64,000 bases of DNA from JAXDJJ01 sp034665745 (GTDB lineage: Bacteria; Actinomycetota; CADDZG01; WHSQ01): contig JAXDJJ010000016.1 in NCBI GenBank assembly GCA_034665745.1, positions 1 to 64,000 of the forward strand, in the 5' to 3' direction. A program made the translations under genes and the position numbers. The notes below the pieces were generated by a model. The model did not search any database, was not told the origin of the DNA, and saw nothing but the letters and a program-made list of their open reading frames with translations. This document shows positions 33,872-42,581 of this stretch, piece by piece. Position 1 is the first letter of the stretch; each line of letters starts with the position of its first letter.

Positions 33872-35251
33872 ATGTCGCGGGTGGGGATGGGTAGACGGAT
33901 GGTCAGGAGAGCGAGCGCGCTCGCGTTGGCTCTGTCGATGCTCGCGTTGGCGGTTCCTGATGGCGGAGCACGGGGTTATCGCGCCGTCACCACAGAGATC
34001 GCTCCCGGCGTCGCGTTCACGAAGATCCGTGATCCCAAGGGTCCCTGGGCGATCCGCGTGGTGTCCATCACGTTGTCAGAGGCATCGACTATCGAGCCCG
34101 TCCTGGCAACCGGCAAGCTGCCCGGTTACGAGACGACAACATCGATGGCTGCTCGTTACGGAGCTCTCGCAGCGATCAATGGGGACTATGCCCGTGAGTC
34201 GGGTCGTCCGGTCATGTTGTTCGCGCAAGACGGCGAACTAGCACAGACGGCGTTGACCCGCGGGGTCAACTTCGCGGTGAACGAGGACGAGACCACGGCA
34301 TACATCCAGCATCAGGTGCCGGAGATGTGGTTGCACGAGATCGACACAGGGATCGATCACACGGTGAACGCGTTCAACGCGGGGTGGCCGGGTGGCGACA
34401 TGATCTCGGGCTTCAGCGCTCTCGGGGGCCGCGACGAGAAACCACCTTCTGGAGCATGCTCGGCGCGGCTCTACCCAGCAGAACCGTTCCACCCGTCTGA
34501 GACGCGTGTTGGGCTCGAGCAGACGCACGTGGTCCAACAGGTCGCGTGCAAGGGCGGCACGCTGTGGCCCAAGCGCGGACGCGTGTTCTCGACTCCTGTC
34601 GCCGCTACGAAGGCACCCGAGATCTATTCGATGACCCCCGGTCAGCAGGTTGCCTTCGGCTGGTCGCTCGGCTGGCCCGACGTGTTCGACACGATCGGCG
34701 GCAACCCCACCTTGGTGCGGGATGGCGAGGTATTCATCGGGCAAGGCACGACGTCGTTCTTCAAGTGGCATCCACGGACCGGGGTCGGGATCACGGCCGA
34801 TGGTCGAGTCCTCTTCGTCACCGTCGATGGGCGGGAGAAGGGCTGGAGCGTTGGCATGTCACCGGTGCAGTTCGCCAAACTCTTCGTGTCGCTTGGGGCG
34901 CAGACGGCTCTGAACCTTGATGGGGGTGGCTCGACCACGATGGTCATCAACAACCAGATCGTGAACCGGCCATCCGATGGTTACGAGCGTCCGGTCTCTT
35001 CCGCTCTGCTGCTGCTACCGGGCCCCGATCCAACCCCGACCGCATCGCCGGTTCCCATGCCGACGCCGTCACCGAGCCCGTCGTCGACCGGCCTTTTGCC
35101 TCCGGTGCAACCGGCGACCCCTCACCAGATCTGGCTACGGATCGCCAGGGACCCCGCATCGACGGGGGGCCTCGCCCAGTGGTTGTTGCACGAGGGTGTT
35201 CGCCTCGGCCCTGCGTTGAGCAGGGCCGCACGGATCTTCAGGGAGCGCTGA
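33872..35251 (+). CDS. Secreted phosphodiester glycosidase (NAGPA-domain) protein
   Basis: A 459-residue exported protein: signal peptide in about 10-35 (MVRRASALALALSML...), then a NAGPA/phosphodiester glycosidase domain. Family marks are INGDYARESGRP near 105, GVGITADGRVLFVTVDGR near 305-322, GMSPVQFAKL and the diagnostic ALNLDGGGSTTMV near 347-359. A Pro/Ser/Thr-rich linker (about 385-420) and a short Arg-rich tail follow. The human enzyme removes GlcNAc from a phosphodiester; bacterial relatives act on wall or surface glycans. Three nearby ATGs compete as start. Phosphodiester-linked sugars would fit the surface polymers suggested by region 1, though this gene is 8 kb away. Confidence 0.85.
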   Translation: MSRVGMGRRMVRRASALALALSMLALAVPDGGARGYRAVTTEIAPGVAFTKIRDPKGPWAIRVVSITLSEASTIEPVLATGKLPGYETTTSMAARYGALAAINGDYARESGRPVMLFAQDGELAQTALTRGVNFAVNEDETTAYIQHQVPEMWLHEIDTGIDHTVNAFNAGWPGGDMISGFSALGGRDEKPPSGACSARLYPAEPFHPSETRVGLEQTHVVQQVACKGGTLWPKRGRVFSTPVAATKAPEIYSMTPGQQVAFGWSLGWPDVFDTIGGNPTLVRDGEVFIGQGTTSFFKWHPRTGVGITADGRVLFVTVDGREKGWSVGMSPVQFAKLFVSLGAQTALNLDGGGSTTMVINNQIVNRPSDGYERPVSSALLLLPGPDPTPTASPVPMPTPSPSPSSTGLLPPVQPATPHQIWLRIARDPASTGGLAQWLLHEGVRLGPALSRAARIFRER

Positions 35252-35536
35252 TCACTTCGCGTCGCCTCGGCCGTTGAGGCCCGGGTACTCGCGGCCCCCG
35301 AACGGGAACCTCGTCGACAAGCGCCACGCGTCTTCGCTGTTGAACCGATCGCGGTAGTCGAACATCCCGAGGCGCCGTCCTTGCGAGCGCGACGCACGTA
35401 CCCAGATCGACGCAGCTCGCGCCTTGCGCTCGTCCTCGGCCAGCTTGTCCAAAGCTGCCTGGAGGGAACGCTTCTCGTCGTCGCTGACGACCCCGTCGAC
35501 CGCAACAAGCTCGAGCTTCGGCTTGTCGGTGCTCAC
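35252..35536 (-). CDS. Acyl-CoA carboxylase epsilon-like small subunit
   Basis: A 94-residue hydrophilic protein with an N-terminal helix (DEKRSLQAALDKLAEDERKA) and a basic, aromatic tail (WVRASRSQGRRLGMFDYRDRF). Its GTG at 35536 overlaps the carboxyltransferase stop (GTGA). Actinobacterial acyl-CoA carboxylases have a small epsilon subunit encoded at exactly this position, and the SxW-x-R-A-S-R segment is reminiscent of that group. Identification is mainly by position and size. It would stabilise the beta carboxyltransferase assembly. It converges on the glycosidase gene without a gap. Confidence 0.6.
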   Translation of the reverse strand: MSTDKPKLELVAVDGVVSDDEKRSLQAALDKLAEDERKARAASIWVRASRSQGRRLGMFDYRDRFNSEDAWRLSTRFPFGGREYPGLNGRGDAK

Positions 35537-37113
35537 AGAGGGATGTTCCCGTGCTTGCGTTGCGGGATCGTTTCGCGCTTGCTCCGCAGCATCTCGAGAG
35601 ACTGGATCAGCTTGCGACGCGTGTCCTGTGGCTCGATGACAGAGTCGACGTAACCGCGCTCCGCTGCGATGTAAGGGTTCGAGAACTTCTCGGAGTAGTC
35701 GGATATCAGCTCCGATCGTTTCGCCACCGCGTCGTCGGCCCCCGCGATCTCCTTGCGATGGATGATGTTGACCGCACCTTCGGCCCCCATCACCGCGATC
35801 TCCGCCGACGGCCAGGCGAACGACACATCGGCGCGGATGTGCTTCGAGTTCATGACGACGTATGCACCGCCGTATGCCTTGCGCGTGATCACGGTCATGC
35901 GAGGCACGGTTGCCTCGGAGAAGGCGTAGAGGAGCTTCGACCCGTGGCGGATGATGCCGCCGTACTCCTGCTCGGTGCCGGGAAGGAAGCCGGGAACGTC
36001 GACGAACGTGACGATGGGGATGTTGAACGCATCGCAGAACCGCACGAAACGAGCTGCCTTGGTCGAAGAGGTGATGTCGAGGCAGCCTGCGAGTACCTGC
36101 GGCTGGTTCGCGACGATGCCGACGGGGTGCCCGTTCAATCTGGCGAAGCCACAGAGGATGTTCTGCGCCCAGTGCTGGTGGACCTCGAAGAACTCGCCGT
36201 CGTCGAAAACCTCCGCGATCACAGCGTGCATGTCATAGGGCTTGTTGGCCGAGTCCGGCATGATCTCGATCAACGCGTCGCACGACCTGTCGGGATCGTC
36301 GGTCGGCGGGAAATACGGCGCGGACTCGAAGTTGTTCGACGGGAGGAAGCTCAATAGGTAGCGGATCTGCTCGAGGCAGTCCTCATCCGTTGCGGCGACG
36401 AAATGGGCGACGCCGGACTTGGATGCATGGCTCATAGCGCCACCGAGCTCTTCCTGACTTACCTCTTCTCCGGTGACGGCCTTGATGACCTCGGGGCCCG
36501 TGATGAACATGTGCGAGGTCTCTTGAACCATGAATGTGAAGTCGGTCATGGCGGGGGAGTACACCGCGCCACCGGCGCACGGACCCATGATCGCCGAGAT
36601 CTGCGGGATGACTCCCGACGAACGAACGTTGCGATCGAAGATGTAGCCGTACCCGGCGAGGGATGCGGCCCCCTCTTGGATGCGCGCACCGCCCGAATCG
36701 TTCAACCCAATCACCGGCGCGCCTGTTTGGAGCGCGAGGTCCATGATCTTGCAGATCTTCTCGCCCATGACCTCGCCGAGGGATCCTCCGAAGACCGTGA
36801 AGTCCTGCGCGAAGACGAAGACCTTGCGTCCATCGATCGTGCCCCAACCCGTTACGACTGCATCGGAGTAGGGACGCTTGTTCTCGATGCCGAAACCGTG
36901 GCTCCGGTGGCGCATCAGCATGTCGGTTTCGACGAAGCTGTCGGGATCGAGGAGTTTGGCGACCCGTTCGCGAGCGGTGAGCTTCCCGCGGTCGTGCTGT
37001 TTGGCTATCGCCTGCTCTCCACCAGAGAGTTTGGCTTGCTCTTTGCGGGCGTCCAGATCGGCAACGGCTTCGGTGATGGGGTGAGCGGCGGCTCCGTGAT
37101 CCGCTTGGCTCAT
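35533..37113 (-). CDS. Acyl-CoA carboxylase carboxyltransferase (beta) subunit
   Basis: A 526-residue biotin-dependent carboxyltransferase of the PccB/AccB family. It has GKLTARERVAKLLDP (43-57), the oxyanion-type GGARIQEG (141-148), VDVPGFLPGTEQEYGGIIRHG (371-391) and KAYGGAYVVMNSKH (412-425). It carboxylates acetyl-, propionyl- or similar CoA using carboxybiotin. V419 aligns, from memory, with the specificity position that is Asp in propionyl and Ile in acetyl enzymes, so the preferred substrate is uncertain. ATG at 37113 has GAAGGA five bases upstream and is preferred to the ATG at 37137. No biotin carboxylase gene is in the window. Propionyl-CoA carboxylation would fit the epimerase and mutase context. 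Confidence 0.92.
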   Translation of the reverse strand: MSQADHGAAAHPITEAVADLDARKEQAKLSGGEQAIAKQHDRGKLTARERVAKLLDPDSFVETDMLMRHRSHGFGIENKRPYSDAVVTGWGTIDGRKVFVFAQDFTVFGGSLGEVMGEKICKIMDLALQTGAPVIGLNDSGGARIQEGAASLAGYGYIFDRNVRSSGVIPQISAIMGPCAGGAVYSPAMTDFTFMVQETSHMFITGPEVIKAVTGEEVSQEELGGAMSHASKSGVAHFVAATDEDCLEQIRYLLSFLPSNNFESAPYFPPTDDPDRSCDALIEIMPDSANKPYDMHAVIAEVFDDGEFFEVHQHWAQNILCGFARLNGHPVGIVANQPQVLAGCLDITSSTKAARFVRFCDAFNIPIVTFVDVPGFLPGTEQEYGGIIRHGSKLLYAFSEATVPRMTVITRKAYGGAYVVMNSKHIRADVSFAWPSAEIAVMGAEGAVNIIHRKEIAGADDAVAKRSELISDYSEKFSNPYIAAERGYVDSVIEPQDTRRKLIQSLEMLRSKRETIPQRKHGNIPL

Positions 37114-37233
37114 CTGGTCCTTCTCGTTGGTAGCCATTGGCTGGCGAGTCTATGCGTGGTGCCAGGGGCGGATACGGCACAAATCGGGCACATCGGGGCA
37201 GGTGAGACGCCTGAAGGGGAGAACCCAACCCCT

Positions 37234-38145
37234 ATGCGTCCAGAACGACTATTCGACCGCCTAACGGCAGGTGCGCGCGAGCGCAAACGGGCCGAACGTG
37301 CCGCCGGCTTCGAGCTGGCTGTTTCTGCGCGCCGATTCTCGCGCCGCACCCAAGCGGTCGTTGACGACAAGCTCAGCTTCTCGGCCGCACTGATGCGCGC
37401 CGGCGAGGTCGAAGCTGCGAACCGTCTCCTTGCTGAGGTTTCCGAGGAGGTCCTGACAGAAGAGGTCGCGCTGATCGAGCGCGTGAACGAGGTCAAGGTC
37501 GCTCGCAGCATCGAGCGGGACAAGGTGACTCGCGGCCGTCTAGCGCGCACCCTTGCGGTCGCGATGCTCGGTTCTTCCTTACTCGCATTCTCTGCCGCCG
37601 GTGCGGCCGTCGTCGGTCTGTTCAAGGACAACGATCAAGCGGTCCACGGTTCCGATCCGAACCAGGCCGGCACCACGAAGATCGCGCTCGAGGATCGGGT
37701 CCTGGGCACGCGACAGGTCAGGATCCTCGACAACGTTTCCCTCCCGATGACGGACGCACAGTTCCGTCGCTACACCAAGATCACGAAAGGCGACATCGAC
37801 GAGAAAGAGCTTCAGGTGTTCCTGCTCAAGCTCCTTCCCCCGGCCCTTGCCGAGAAGGTTCATTTCGCCCTTATGACAGGTCTCGATGCTCTGCCGCCAC
37901 CGGCCGCCGACGAGCTCGTGGTTGCCGTACGGCAGATGAACTCGTGGCATAGAGATTCAGAGGCCGCTTCCGACGAGAGCGACGGACCGTCTTCCGATCA
38001 GACCGCCGAGCCCGCAGAGGCCGAGCCAACCCCCGATCCCTCTGGGAGCCCCGATCCGGATCCCGCCGCCACGCCCGATCCTGAGGAGAGCCCGGAGGAC
38101 GAGGACGGTCTGCCGTTGTTCCACGACGACGACGAGGGTCACTAG
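37234..38145 (+). CDS. Single-pass membrane protein with acidic Pro-rich tail, unknown function
   Basis: A 303-residue protein I do not recognise. The N-terminal 100 residues are charged and helical (many Arg, Glu, Ala) with coiled-coil potential. One transmembrane segment lies at about 104-130, then an outer region of about 115 residues, and a low-complexity tail (about 248-303) rich in Glu, Asp, Pro and Ser. The layout (cytoplasmic helical domain, one helix, exported disordered tail) is like anti-sigma or adaptor membrane proteins, but no zinc motif is visible. GAAGGGGA precedes the ATG at 37234. It overlaps the PurM-like gene stop convergently. Confidence 0.72.
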   Translation: MRPERLFDRLTAGARERKRAERAAGFELAVSARRFSRRTQAVVDDKLSFSAALMRAGEVEAANRLLAEVSEEVLTEEVALIERVNEVKVARSIERDKVTRGRLARTLAVAMLGSSLLAFSAAGAAVVGLFKDNDQAVHGSDPNQAGTTKIALEDRVLGTRQVRILDNVSLPMTDAQFRRYTKITKGDIDEKELQVFLLKLLPPALAEKVHFALMTGLDALPPPAADELVVAVRQMNSWHRDSEAASDESDGPSSDQTAEPAEAEPTPDPSGSPDPDPAATPDPEESPEDEDGLPLFHDDDEGH

Positions 38146-39245
38146 CGCAGCTGCAGGTCTTCGTCTCCGAACTCGATGTCGAGGGACTCCAGCACCACAC
38201 GCTTAGGTCCGGCTTCGACCCGTCCTGCGACAACCGCGCCCAGGCCCGAGCCTGCCGCGTGGGCGACGACCTGTTCTGCGGCATCGGGACGGCAATAGAC
38301 GGCGAAACCGGCTCCCATGTTGAACGTGCCGTACGCCTCCCGAGCGTCGATCCCGAGCTTCTCGACGAGGAACGCTAAGACCTCGGGTACCTCCGGCAGT
38401 TGCTCGATGACATAGGTCAGATCGTGGCGAGCGCGCATGACCTTGCGCACTCCGTGGCCCGTGATGTGGCTGAGATACGTGATCGCAAGACCCTTATCCA
38501 TCAGGGCCTTCACGAACGGGACATAGATCGGGGCGGACACCAGCAGGGCATCACCCAAGGTCCGGCCGCTGGGTAGTTCGGTGGTGAGGCCTCCGCTCTC
38601 GGCCGCGACCTTGCGGGCTAGCGACGCTCCGTTCGCATGCAAGCCCGTGCTCTCGACGAGGACGATGGAATCGCCTGCTTCCAGTTCGTCTCCCAGGATC
38701 GCGGAGCGTCCGTCGGGGACGTAACCGACAGCACAACCGGCCAGGTCGATCTCCGTGGGCTGGATCAACCCGGGCAACGTCGGTGACTCGCCGCCCCCCC
38801 AAGTCGCGCCTGCCGTTTCGCATGCTGCCCGCCACCCCGCGATCAGCGAGTCCTTTCGGGTCCCCTGCTCGTACCACTCGCCGCTTCCGGTTGCGAAGTA
38901 CGCATTGACGACCAGGGGAAGTGCACCGACGCAGCACAGGTCATTCACGATCGCAGCGACGGAGTCGACGGCGATGTCAGCGAAACGATCCACACCCGTC
39001 TCTTCGTGGAACTCTCGAGCGATCATCGATTTGGTCCCAAGGCATTCGAGAACGATCGCCATCGTGCGCCCGTCGAACTCGAACACGAAGGCACTCTCGC
39101 CGCGTGATTCGTCCAGGGACCGGCCGCCGTGCTGCGCGAGCAAGGGAGAGGTTGCGAGAGCTTGCGCCAGCGCGCTGCGCTTGGCCGCATCCAAGGTCGC
39201 GTAGTCGACGCCGACGGAACCGTAGGAACTGGACTTGTCGCTCAT
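38142..39245 (-). CDS. AIR synthase (PurM)-family protein
   Basis: A 367-residue ATP-grasp-unrelated PurM-fold protein. Matching features are SYGSVGVDYATLDAAK at the N-terminus, a VDSVAAIVNDLCCVGALPLVVNAYFATG core (about 93-120), GGGESPTLPG, and GTFNMGAGFAVYC near the end. PurM closes formylglycinamidine ribonucleotide to aminoimidazole ribonucleotide in purine synthesis. Deviations from the PurM pattern as I recall it (DLCCVGA, EWYEQGTRKDS) and the absence of other pur genes leave open a divergent relative. It is the last gene of a five-gene minus operon with the MFS, epimerase, GNAT and crotonase genes. True PurM remains possible. Confidence 0.75.
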   Translation of the reverse strand: MSDKSSSYGSVGVDYATLDAAKRSALAQALATSPLLAQHGGRSLDESRGESAFVFEFDGRTMAIVLECLGTKSMIAREFHEETGVDRFADIAVDSVAAIVNDLCCVGALPLVVNAYFATGSGEWYEQGTRKDSLIAGWRAACETAGATWGGGESPTLPGLIQPTEIDLAGCAVGYVPDGRSAILGDELEAGDSIVLVESTGLHANGASLARKVAAESGGLTTELPSGRTLGDALLVSAPIYVPFVKALMDKGLAITYLSHITGHGVRKVMRARHDLTYVIEQLPEVPEVLAFLVEKLGIDAREAYGTFNMGAGFAVYCRPDAAEQVVAHAAGSGLGAVVAGRVEAGPKRVVLESLDIEFGDEDLQLR

Positions 39246-39254
39246 GACCCGGGC

Positions 39255-39260
39255 AACCTA
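39255..39260 (-). promoter_or_regulatory. -10-like TAGGTT before the PurM-like gene
   Basis: On the minus strand TAGGCT and TAGGTT overlap tandemly (39265-39255); the latter ends nine bases before the ATG at 39245. It lies partly in the MFS gene end, suggesting an internal promoter. Confidence 0.35.
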
Positions 39261-40508
39261 GCCTAGCGCCGACGGCTCGGGCATCGGTTCCTGGGTCTGG
39301 CTCGGCGCTCCCTTTGGCAGGGTGAAGGACGCAACCAGAACCGCGGCGGCTGGGATGGCCGCAAGCAGGTAGGCGAAGCTGAAGGAGGTTCCCTGCGCGA
39401 GGCCACCGACGGCGACGGGCGAGATCAGGTAGCCAAGGTCGCCGGCCATCTGGTTCACGCCGACCGCCGCTCCGGAGCCTCCATGTGGGATCGCGTCGGC
39501 GAGCAACCCTCCCGCGGCGGCACTGCCCGCAGCGATGCCTCCGCCGATCGCGACCATGACGAGGAAATAGGTCCATGGCGCCGGTTCCACCTGACCCAGC
39601 GCGGCCGTTGCTGCCGCTGTGACAACTAGAGATGGGATGAGCACAGCGCGGCGCCCATAACGATCTGCAGCTTTGCCCGCGACGAGCAGTACCAGGATCT
39701 CGCCAACGGACAGCATCGTGATGGCGAAGCCGATCTTCTGCTTGGAGAACCCAAGGACGTCGTCGGCGAACAGGGGACCAACTGTCTGCGCAGGACCAGA
39801 GATCGTCCACCAGCCGACGAATGTTGCGAGAAGGGCAAGCACGTATCTGCGATCCCGCATCAAGGGGGCCGCGGCGCGTAGCGATCCACCGAGAGATTTG
39901 CGCTCGGCTTCGACATCCCGGGTCGCCCCGCTCATGACGATCCACGCGATCGCTGCGGCACCGAGCAGGCCGGTCGCATAGATGATGAAAGGCGCGGTGA
40001 GCCCGTAGTGGTCCGCGATCACGCCTCCGAACAGGGGGCCGAGCCCGATGCCAACGAGGAACGAAGACCTGAATGCGCCGGTTGCGCGCCCCATCGCTGC
40101 CGGCTCGATGATCTTGATGATGTGGTTCATCAAGCCGGCGATGAACAGCGCGGATCCCGCACCGCCGAACCCGCGGGCAAGCACCAGCTGCGTGAAGTTC
40201 TGCGCAAGCCCCATCGCGTACGAGGACGCCGACACGATCAGCAGGCCGGTGATCGTGCACGCACGGGCCCCGAACATGTCCACGACGAGTCCACCCACCA
40301 GCCCGAACGAGAAGCGCGTCGCGCCGAAAACCAGGGGGATGAGACCGATCAGAGCGACGCCGACACCGAACGACTTGGCGTAGAGGGGAAGGACCGGCAC
40401 CACCATCCCGAAGCCGAGCGCGACCGCTATCGATATCGCAAGGAGGTTCCGGAACTCTGGTCGCCTCAGGGGCGGGACGATGACCGCGTCGCCCGTCGAA
40501 GCGTCCAA
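39258..40508 (-). CDS. Major facilitator superfamily transporter
   Basis: A 416-residue, 12-helix membrane transporter. The A-like motif appears in the loop after helix 2 as FGLVGGLVVDMFGARAC, and a second, AGKAADRYGRRAVLIPSL, starts the second half. ALGQVEPAPW and SSYAMGLAQNFTQLVLARGFGG belong to other loops. It probably exports or imports a small molecule by proton coupling; the substrate is not predictable. TTG at 40508 directly abuts the epimerase stop, the only usable start for a complete helix 1. Confidence 0.87.
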   Translation of the reverse strand: MDASTGDAVIVPPLRRPEFRNLLAISIAVALGFGMVVPVLPLYAKSFGVGVALIGLIPLVFGATRFSFGLVGGLVVDMFGARACTITGLLIVSASSYAMGLAQNFTQLVLARGFGGAGSALFIAGLMNHIIKIIEPAAMGRATGAFRSSFLVGIGLGPLFGGVIADHYGLTAPFIIYATGLLGAAAIAWIVMSGATRDVEAERKSLGGSLRAAAPLMRDRRYVLALLATFVGWWTISGPAQTVGPLFADDVLGFSKQKIGFAITMLSVGEILVLLVAGKAADRYGRRAVLIPSLVVTAAATAALGQVEPAPWTYFLVMVAIGGGIAAGSAAAGGLLADAIPHGGSGAAVGVNQMAGDLGYLISPVAVGGLAQGTSFSFAYLLAAIPAAAVLVASFTLPKGAPSQTQEPMPEPSALG

Positions 40509-40934
40509 CTAGTGCTCTGGCTTTTGGATCAGCTCCACGAGCAACCCGTGGTTGCCCTTCGGGTGCACGAACGCCACCATGTGGCCCCGGCCCCCCTTGC
40601 GCGGCGCCTCGTCGATCAGGCGAACGCCTTTCGCTTTCAACTCGGCAAGAGCACCTTCTAAGTCATCGACCTCGTACGCGATGTGATGCAAACCCTCACC
40701 ACGCGTTGCGATGAACCTACCGACGGTCGTATCGGGGCTCGTCGGACCGAGCAGCTGGAGGAACGACTCGCCGAGCGGAAGCATCGCCTCTTCAACCCCT
40801 TGGTCCTCGACGCGTTCGCGGTGTGAGACCTCGAGCCCCCAAACATCGGCGTAGTGCTGCACGGCCTTGTCGAGATCTTCTACCGCGAGCGCAACGTGTT
40901 CGATCTTGCTGATCCTGAGGGGAGCGTCGGGCAT
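40509..40934 (-). CDS. mce: Methylmalonyl-CoA epimerase (VOC family)
   Basis: A 141-residue glyoxalase-fold (VOC) protein with two beta-alpha-beta-beta-beta modules. Diagnostic parts are IEHVALAVEDLDKAV (with a metal His), LLGPTSPDTTVGRFIATRGEGLHHIAYEVDDL (second His), and a final HGLLVELIQK with metal Glu. This pattern is typical of methylmalonyl-CoA epimerase, which interconverts (S)- and (R)-methylmalonyl-CoA and also acts on ethylmalonyl-CoA in the ethylmalonyl-CoA pathway. It lies with crotonase and near thiolase, Ccr and Ecm. The start ATG at 40934 is nine bases downstream of the GNAT stop. Confidence 0.9.
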   Translation of the reverse strand: MPDAPLRISKIEHVALAVEDLDKAVQHYADVWGLEVSHRERVEDQGVEEAMLPLGESFLQLLGPTSPDTTVGRFIATRGEGLHHIAYEVDDLEGALAELKAKGVRLIDEAPRKGGRGHMVAFVHPKGNHGLLVELIQKPEH

Positions 40935-40943
40935 CGGCGAATC

Positions 40944-41804
40944 CTACGGTTGCTTCTCGAGGGCCATCCGCATCTGTCTGATCGCCCTCAGCTTGCGGAA
41001 GCCCGCCTTCTCGTAAACCTGGATGGCCGCACGATTCTCCTCGCGCACCGAGAGCTCGATCTTGGTTACCTCGTCGAACGTGAACATCCACCACAGCCCG
41101 TGAGTGAGGAGCCTCGTGGCGAACCCCCGGCCGCGGAAATGCTCGTCAACCCCGATGTTGTCCACGAAGCCCTCGCCCGTCTCACGTTCCACCGTCGCGT
41201 AGTGATAGCCCGCTAGATGCTCGCCGTCGTAGAGCACGAAGATCCTTCGATCTGGTCCCTTCTCGAGTTGCTCGAGCAATTGCTCGCCGGAAGGCCAGGT
41301 GCGTTCGAAGCAGCGTTCGTGCAACTCCACGATCGCGACCCGGTCGTCGTCGTCCATCTCACGGATGTCTGGATCGGGTTCGGGTACGAGGTCGGCGCGT
41401 GAGAAGCCCATGTAGAAGTGATCCCGTACCAGCTCGAATCTGTGTCTCTCCGCGAACCGTGCCGCACGCTGGTTCTGTTGGTCGAATGCGGTGTCGAGAT
41501 CTGTGGTCGCCTCTGGGGCTGCTGCGAGCACTCGAGAGAAGAGCTTCTCGGCCCGCTCCTCCCAGCCATCGTCGATCGACCATGGCCCATAGATGAAACC
41601 CCGGCTCAAGGGTTCGTCGTAGTCGAGCCCGGCCGCGCCAACGATGGCACCCATCCCATCGCGTTCGACGAATAACTGGGTCTCGAATTCCTCGAGCTCT
41701 TTGGCGATCCCAAGCTCGTCTGTTCCCACCACGGCCATGTGCGACTCCGGTTGTTGCTGGAGCGCTGCGATGAAGCGGGCGACCTCGTGGAGCTCAGATG
41801 TCAT
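40944..41804 (-). CDS. GNAT-family N-acetyltransferase
   Basis: A 286-residue protein with a complete C-terminal GNAT domain. The acetyl-CoA pyrophosphate-binding motif is VDEHFRGRGFATRLL near 220-235, followed by ELSVREENRAAIQVYEKAGFRKL. The N-terminal half (1-140) is a degenerate acetyltransferase-like module with GFIYGPWSID, giving the tandem-GNAT layout of mycothiol synthase-like proteins, although I cannot assign that activity. The ATG at 41804 overlaps the crotonase stop by 11 bases; GTG at 41813 is an alternative. The acceptor is unknown. Confidence 0.82.
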   Translation of the reverse strand: MTSELHEVARFIAALQQQPESHMAVVGTDELGIAKELEEFETQLFVERDGMGAIVGAAGLDYDEPLSRGFIYGPWSIDDGWEERAEKLFSRVLAAAPEATTDLDTAFDQQNQRAARFAERHRFELVRDHFYMGFSRADLVPEPDPDIREMDDDDRVAIVELHERCFERTWPSGEQLLEQLEKGPDRRIFVLYDGEHLAGYHYATVERETGEGFVDNIGVDEHFRGRGFATRLLTHGLWWMFTFDEVTKIELSVREENRAAIQVYEKAGFRKLRAIRQMRMALEKQP

Positions 41805-42573
41805 CGAAATCACCGTGGCGTCCGTGACCCTGGGCGAACCTCTCGGCTCCACGCTGGGTCTCACCACAGGCTGCGGCTTCGATGCCCCACGCGAACTCGC
41901 GGCGCATCGCTTCGTCCACCTCGAGGCCCCATTGGGTCAGTGCCGAGCGACGGTCTGCACGCATCACTTCCTGAGGGAACCGCGCCAGCTCTTCGGCCAG
42001 TGACACCGCGGTGTCGAGAGCTTTCCCTGTCGGTGCCACCCGGTTCACGAGCCCCATCCCGAGGGCTTCTTGCGCGGGAACCCCTCGACCGGTCAGCAGC
42101 AGGTCCATCGCGCGGCTTTGACCGATCAAGCGCGTGACTCGCACGGTGCCCCCGTCGATCAACGGCACGCCCCACCTGCGATCGAAGAACCCCAAGACCG
42201 CGCTTTCGGCTGCGATCCTGAGATCGCACCACAGCGCAAGCTCGAGACCGCCGGCGACGGCATAGCCCTCGATCGCTGCGATCGTCGGCTTGTCCACGTA
42301 CATGCGCGTAGGCCCCATCGGACCGTCACCGTCCGTGTCGATGCGGTTCGCTCGCTCCGGAGCGTTCGCCATCGCTTTGAGGTCGGCACCCGCGCAGAAA
42401 TGCCCGGCGGCGCCGGTGAGGATCGCGACCTTCAGGTCATCAGCAGCATCGAAGTCCCTGAACGCCTGGGCAAGGGCGTCTGCGGTCGGGCGGTCCACGG
42501 CGTTGCGCACCTCGGGACGCTCGATCGTCACGATCAGGACGGGGCCACGGGTGGCGGTGCTTATGGTGGACAT
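41794..42573 (-). CDS. Enoyl-CoA hydratase/isomerase (crotonase) family protein
   Basis: A 259-residue crotonase-fold enzyme. Oxyanion-hole segments are GHFCAGADLKAM (about 57-68) and GYAVAGGLELAL (about 102-113). LTGRGVPAQEALGMGLVNRV is typical of the C-terminal part. Aligned from memory with rat mitochondrial hydratase, both catalytic glutamates fall on Asp (FFDRRWG and AMDLLLTG), so plain hydratase activity is not assured. ATG at 42573 follows TAGGCT by eight bases. It heads the operon with GNAT, epimerase, MFS and PurM-like genes and is divergent from the thiolase, fitting acyl-CoA metabolism. Confidence 0.85.
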   Translation of the reverse strand: MSTISTATRGPVLIVTIERPEVRNAVDRPTADALAQAFRDFDAADDLKVAILTGAAGHFCAGADLKAMANAPERANRIDTDGDGPMGPTRMYVDKPTIAAIEGYAVAGGLELALWCDLRIAAESAVLGFFDRRWGVPLIDGGTVRVTRLIGQSRAMDLLLTGRGVPAQEALGMGLVNRVAPTGKALDTAVSLAEELARFPQEVMRADRRSALTQWGLEVDEAMRREFAWGIEAAACGETQRGAERFAQGHGRHGDFDDI

Positions 42574-42581
42574 CGAGGCGG

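Noticed and set aside
35135..35140. Mobile-element origin for the glycan locus
   Set aside because: No integrase, direct repeats or composition shift visible by eye; a GC-skew or codon-usage computation would be needed.
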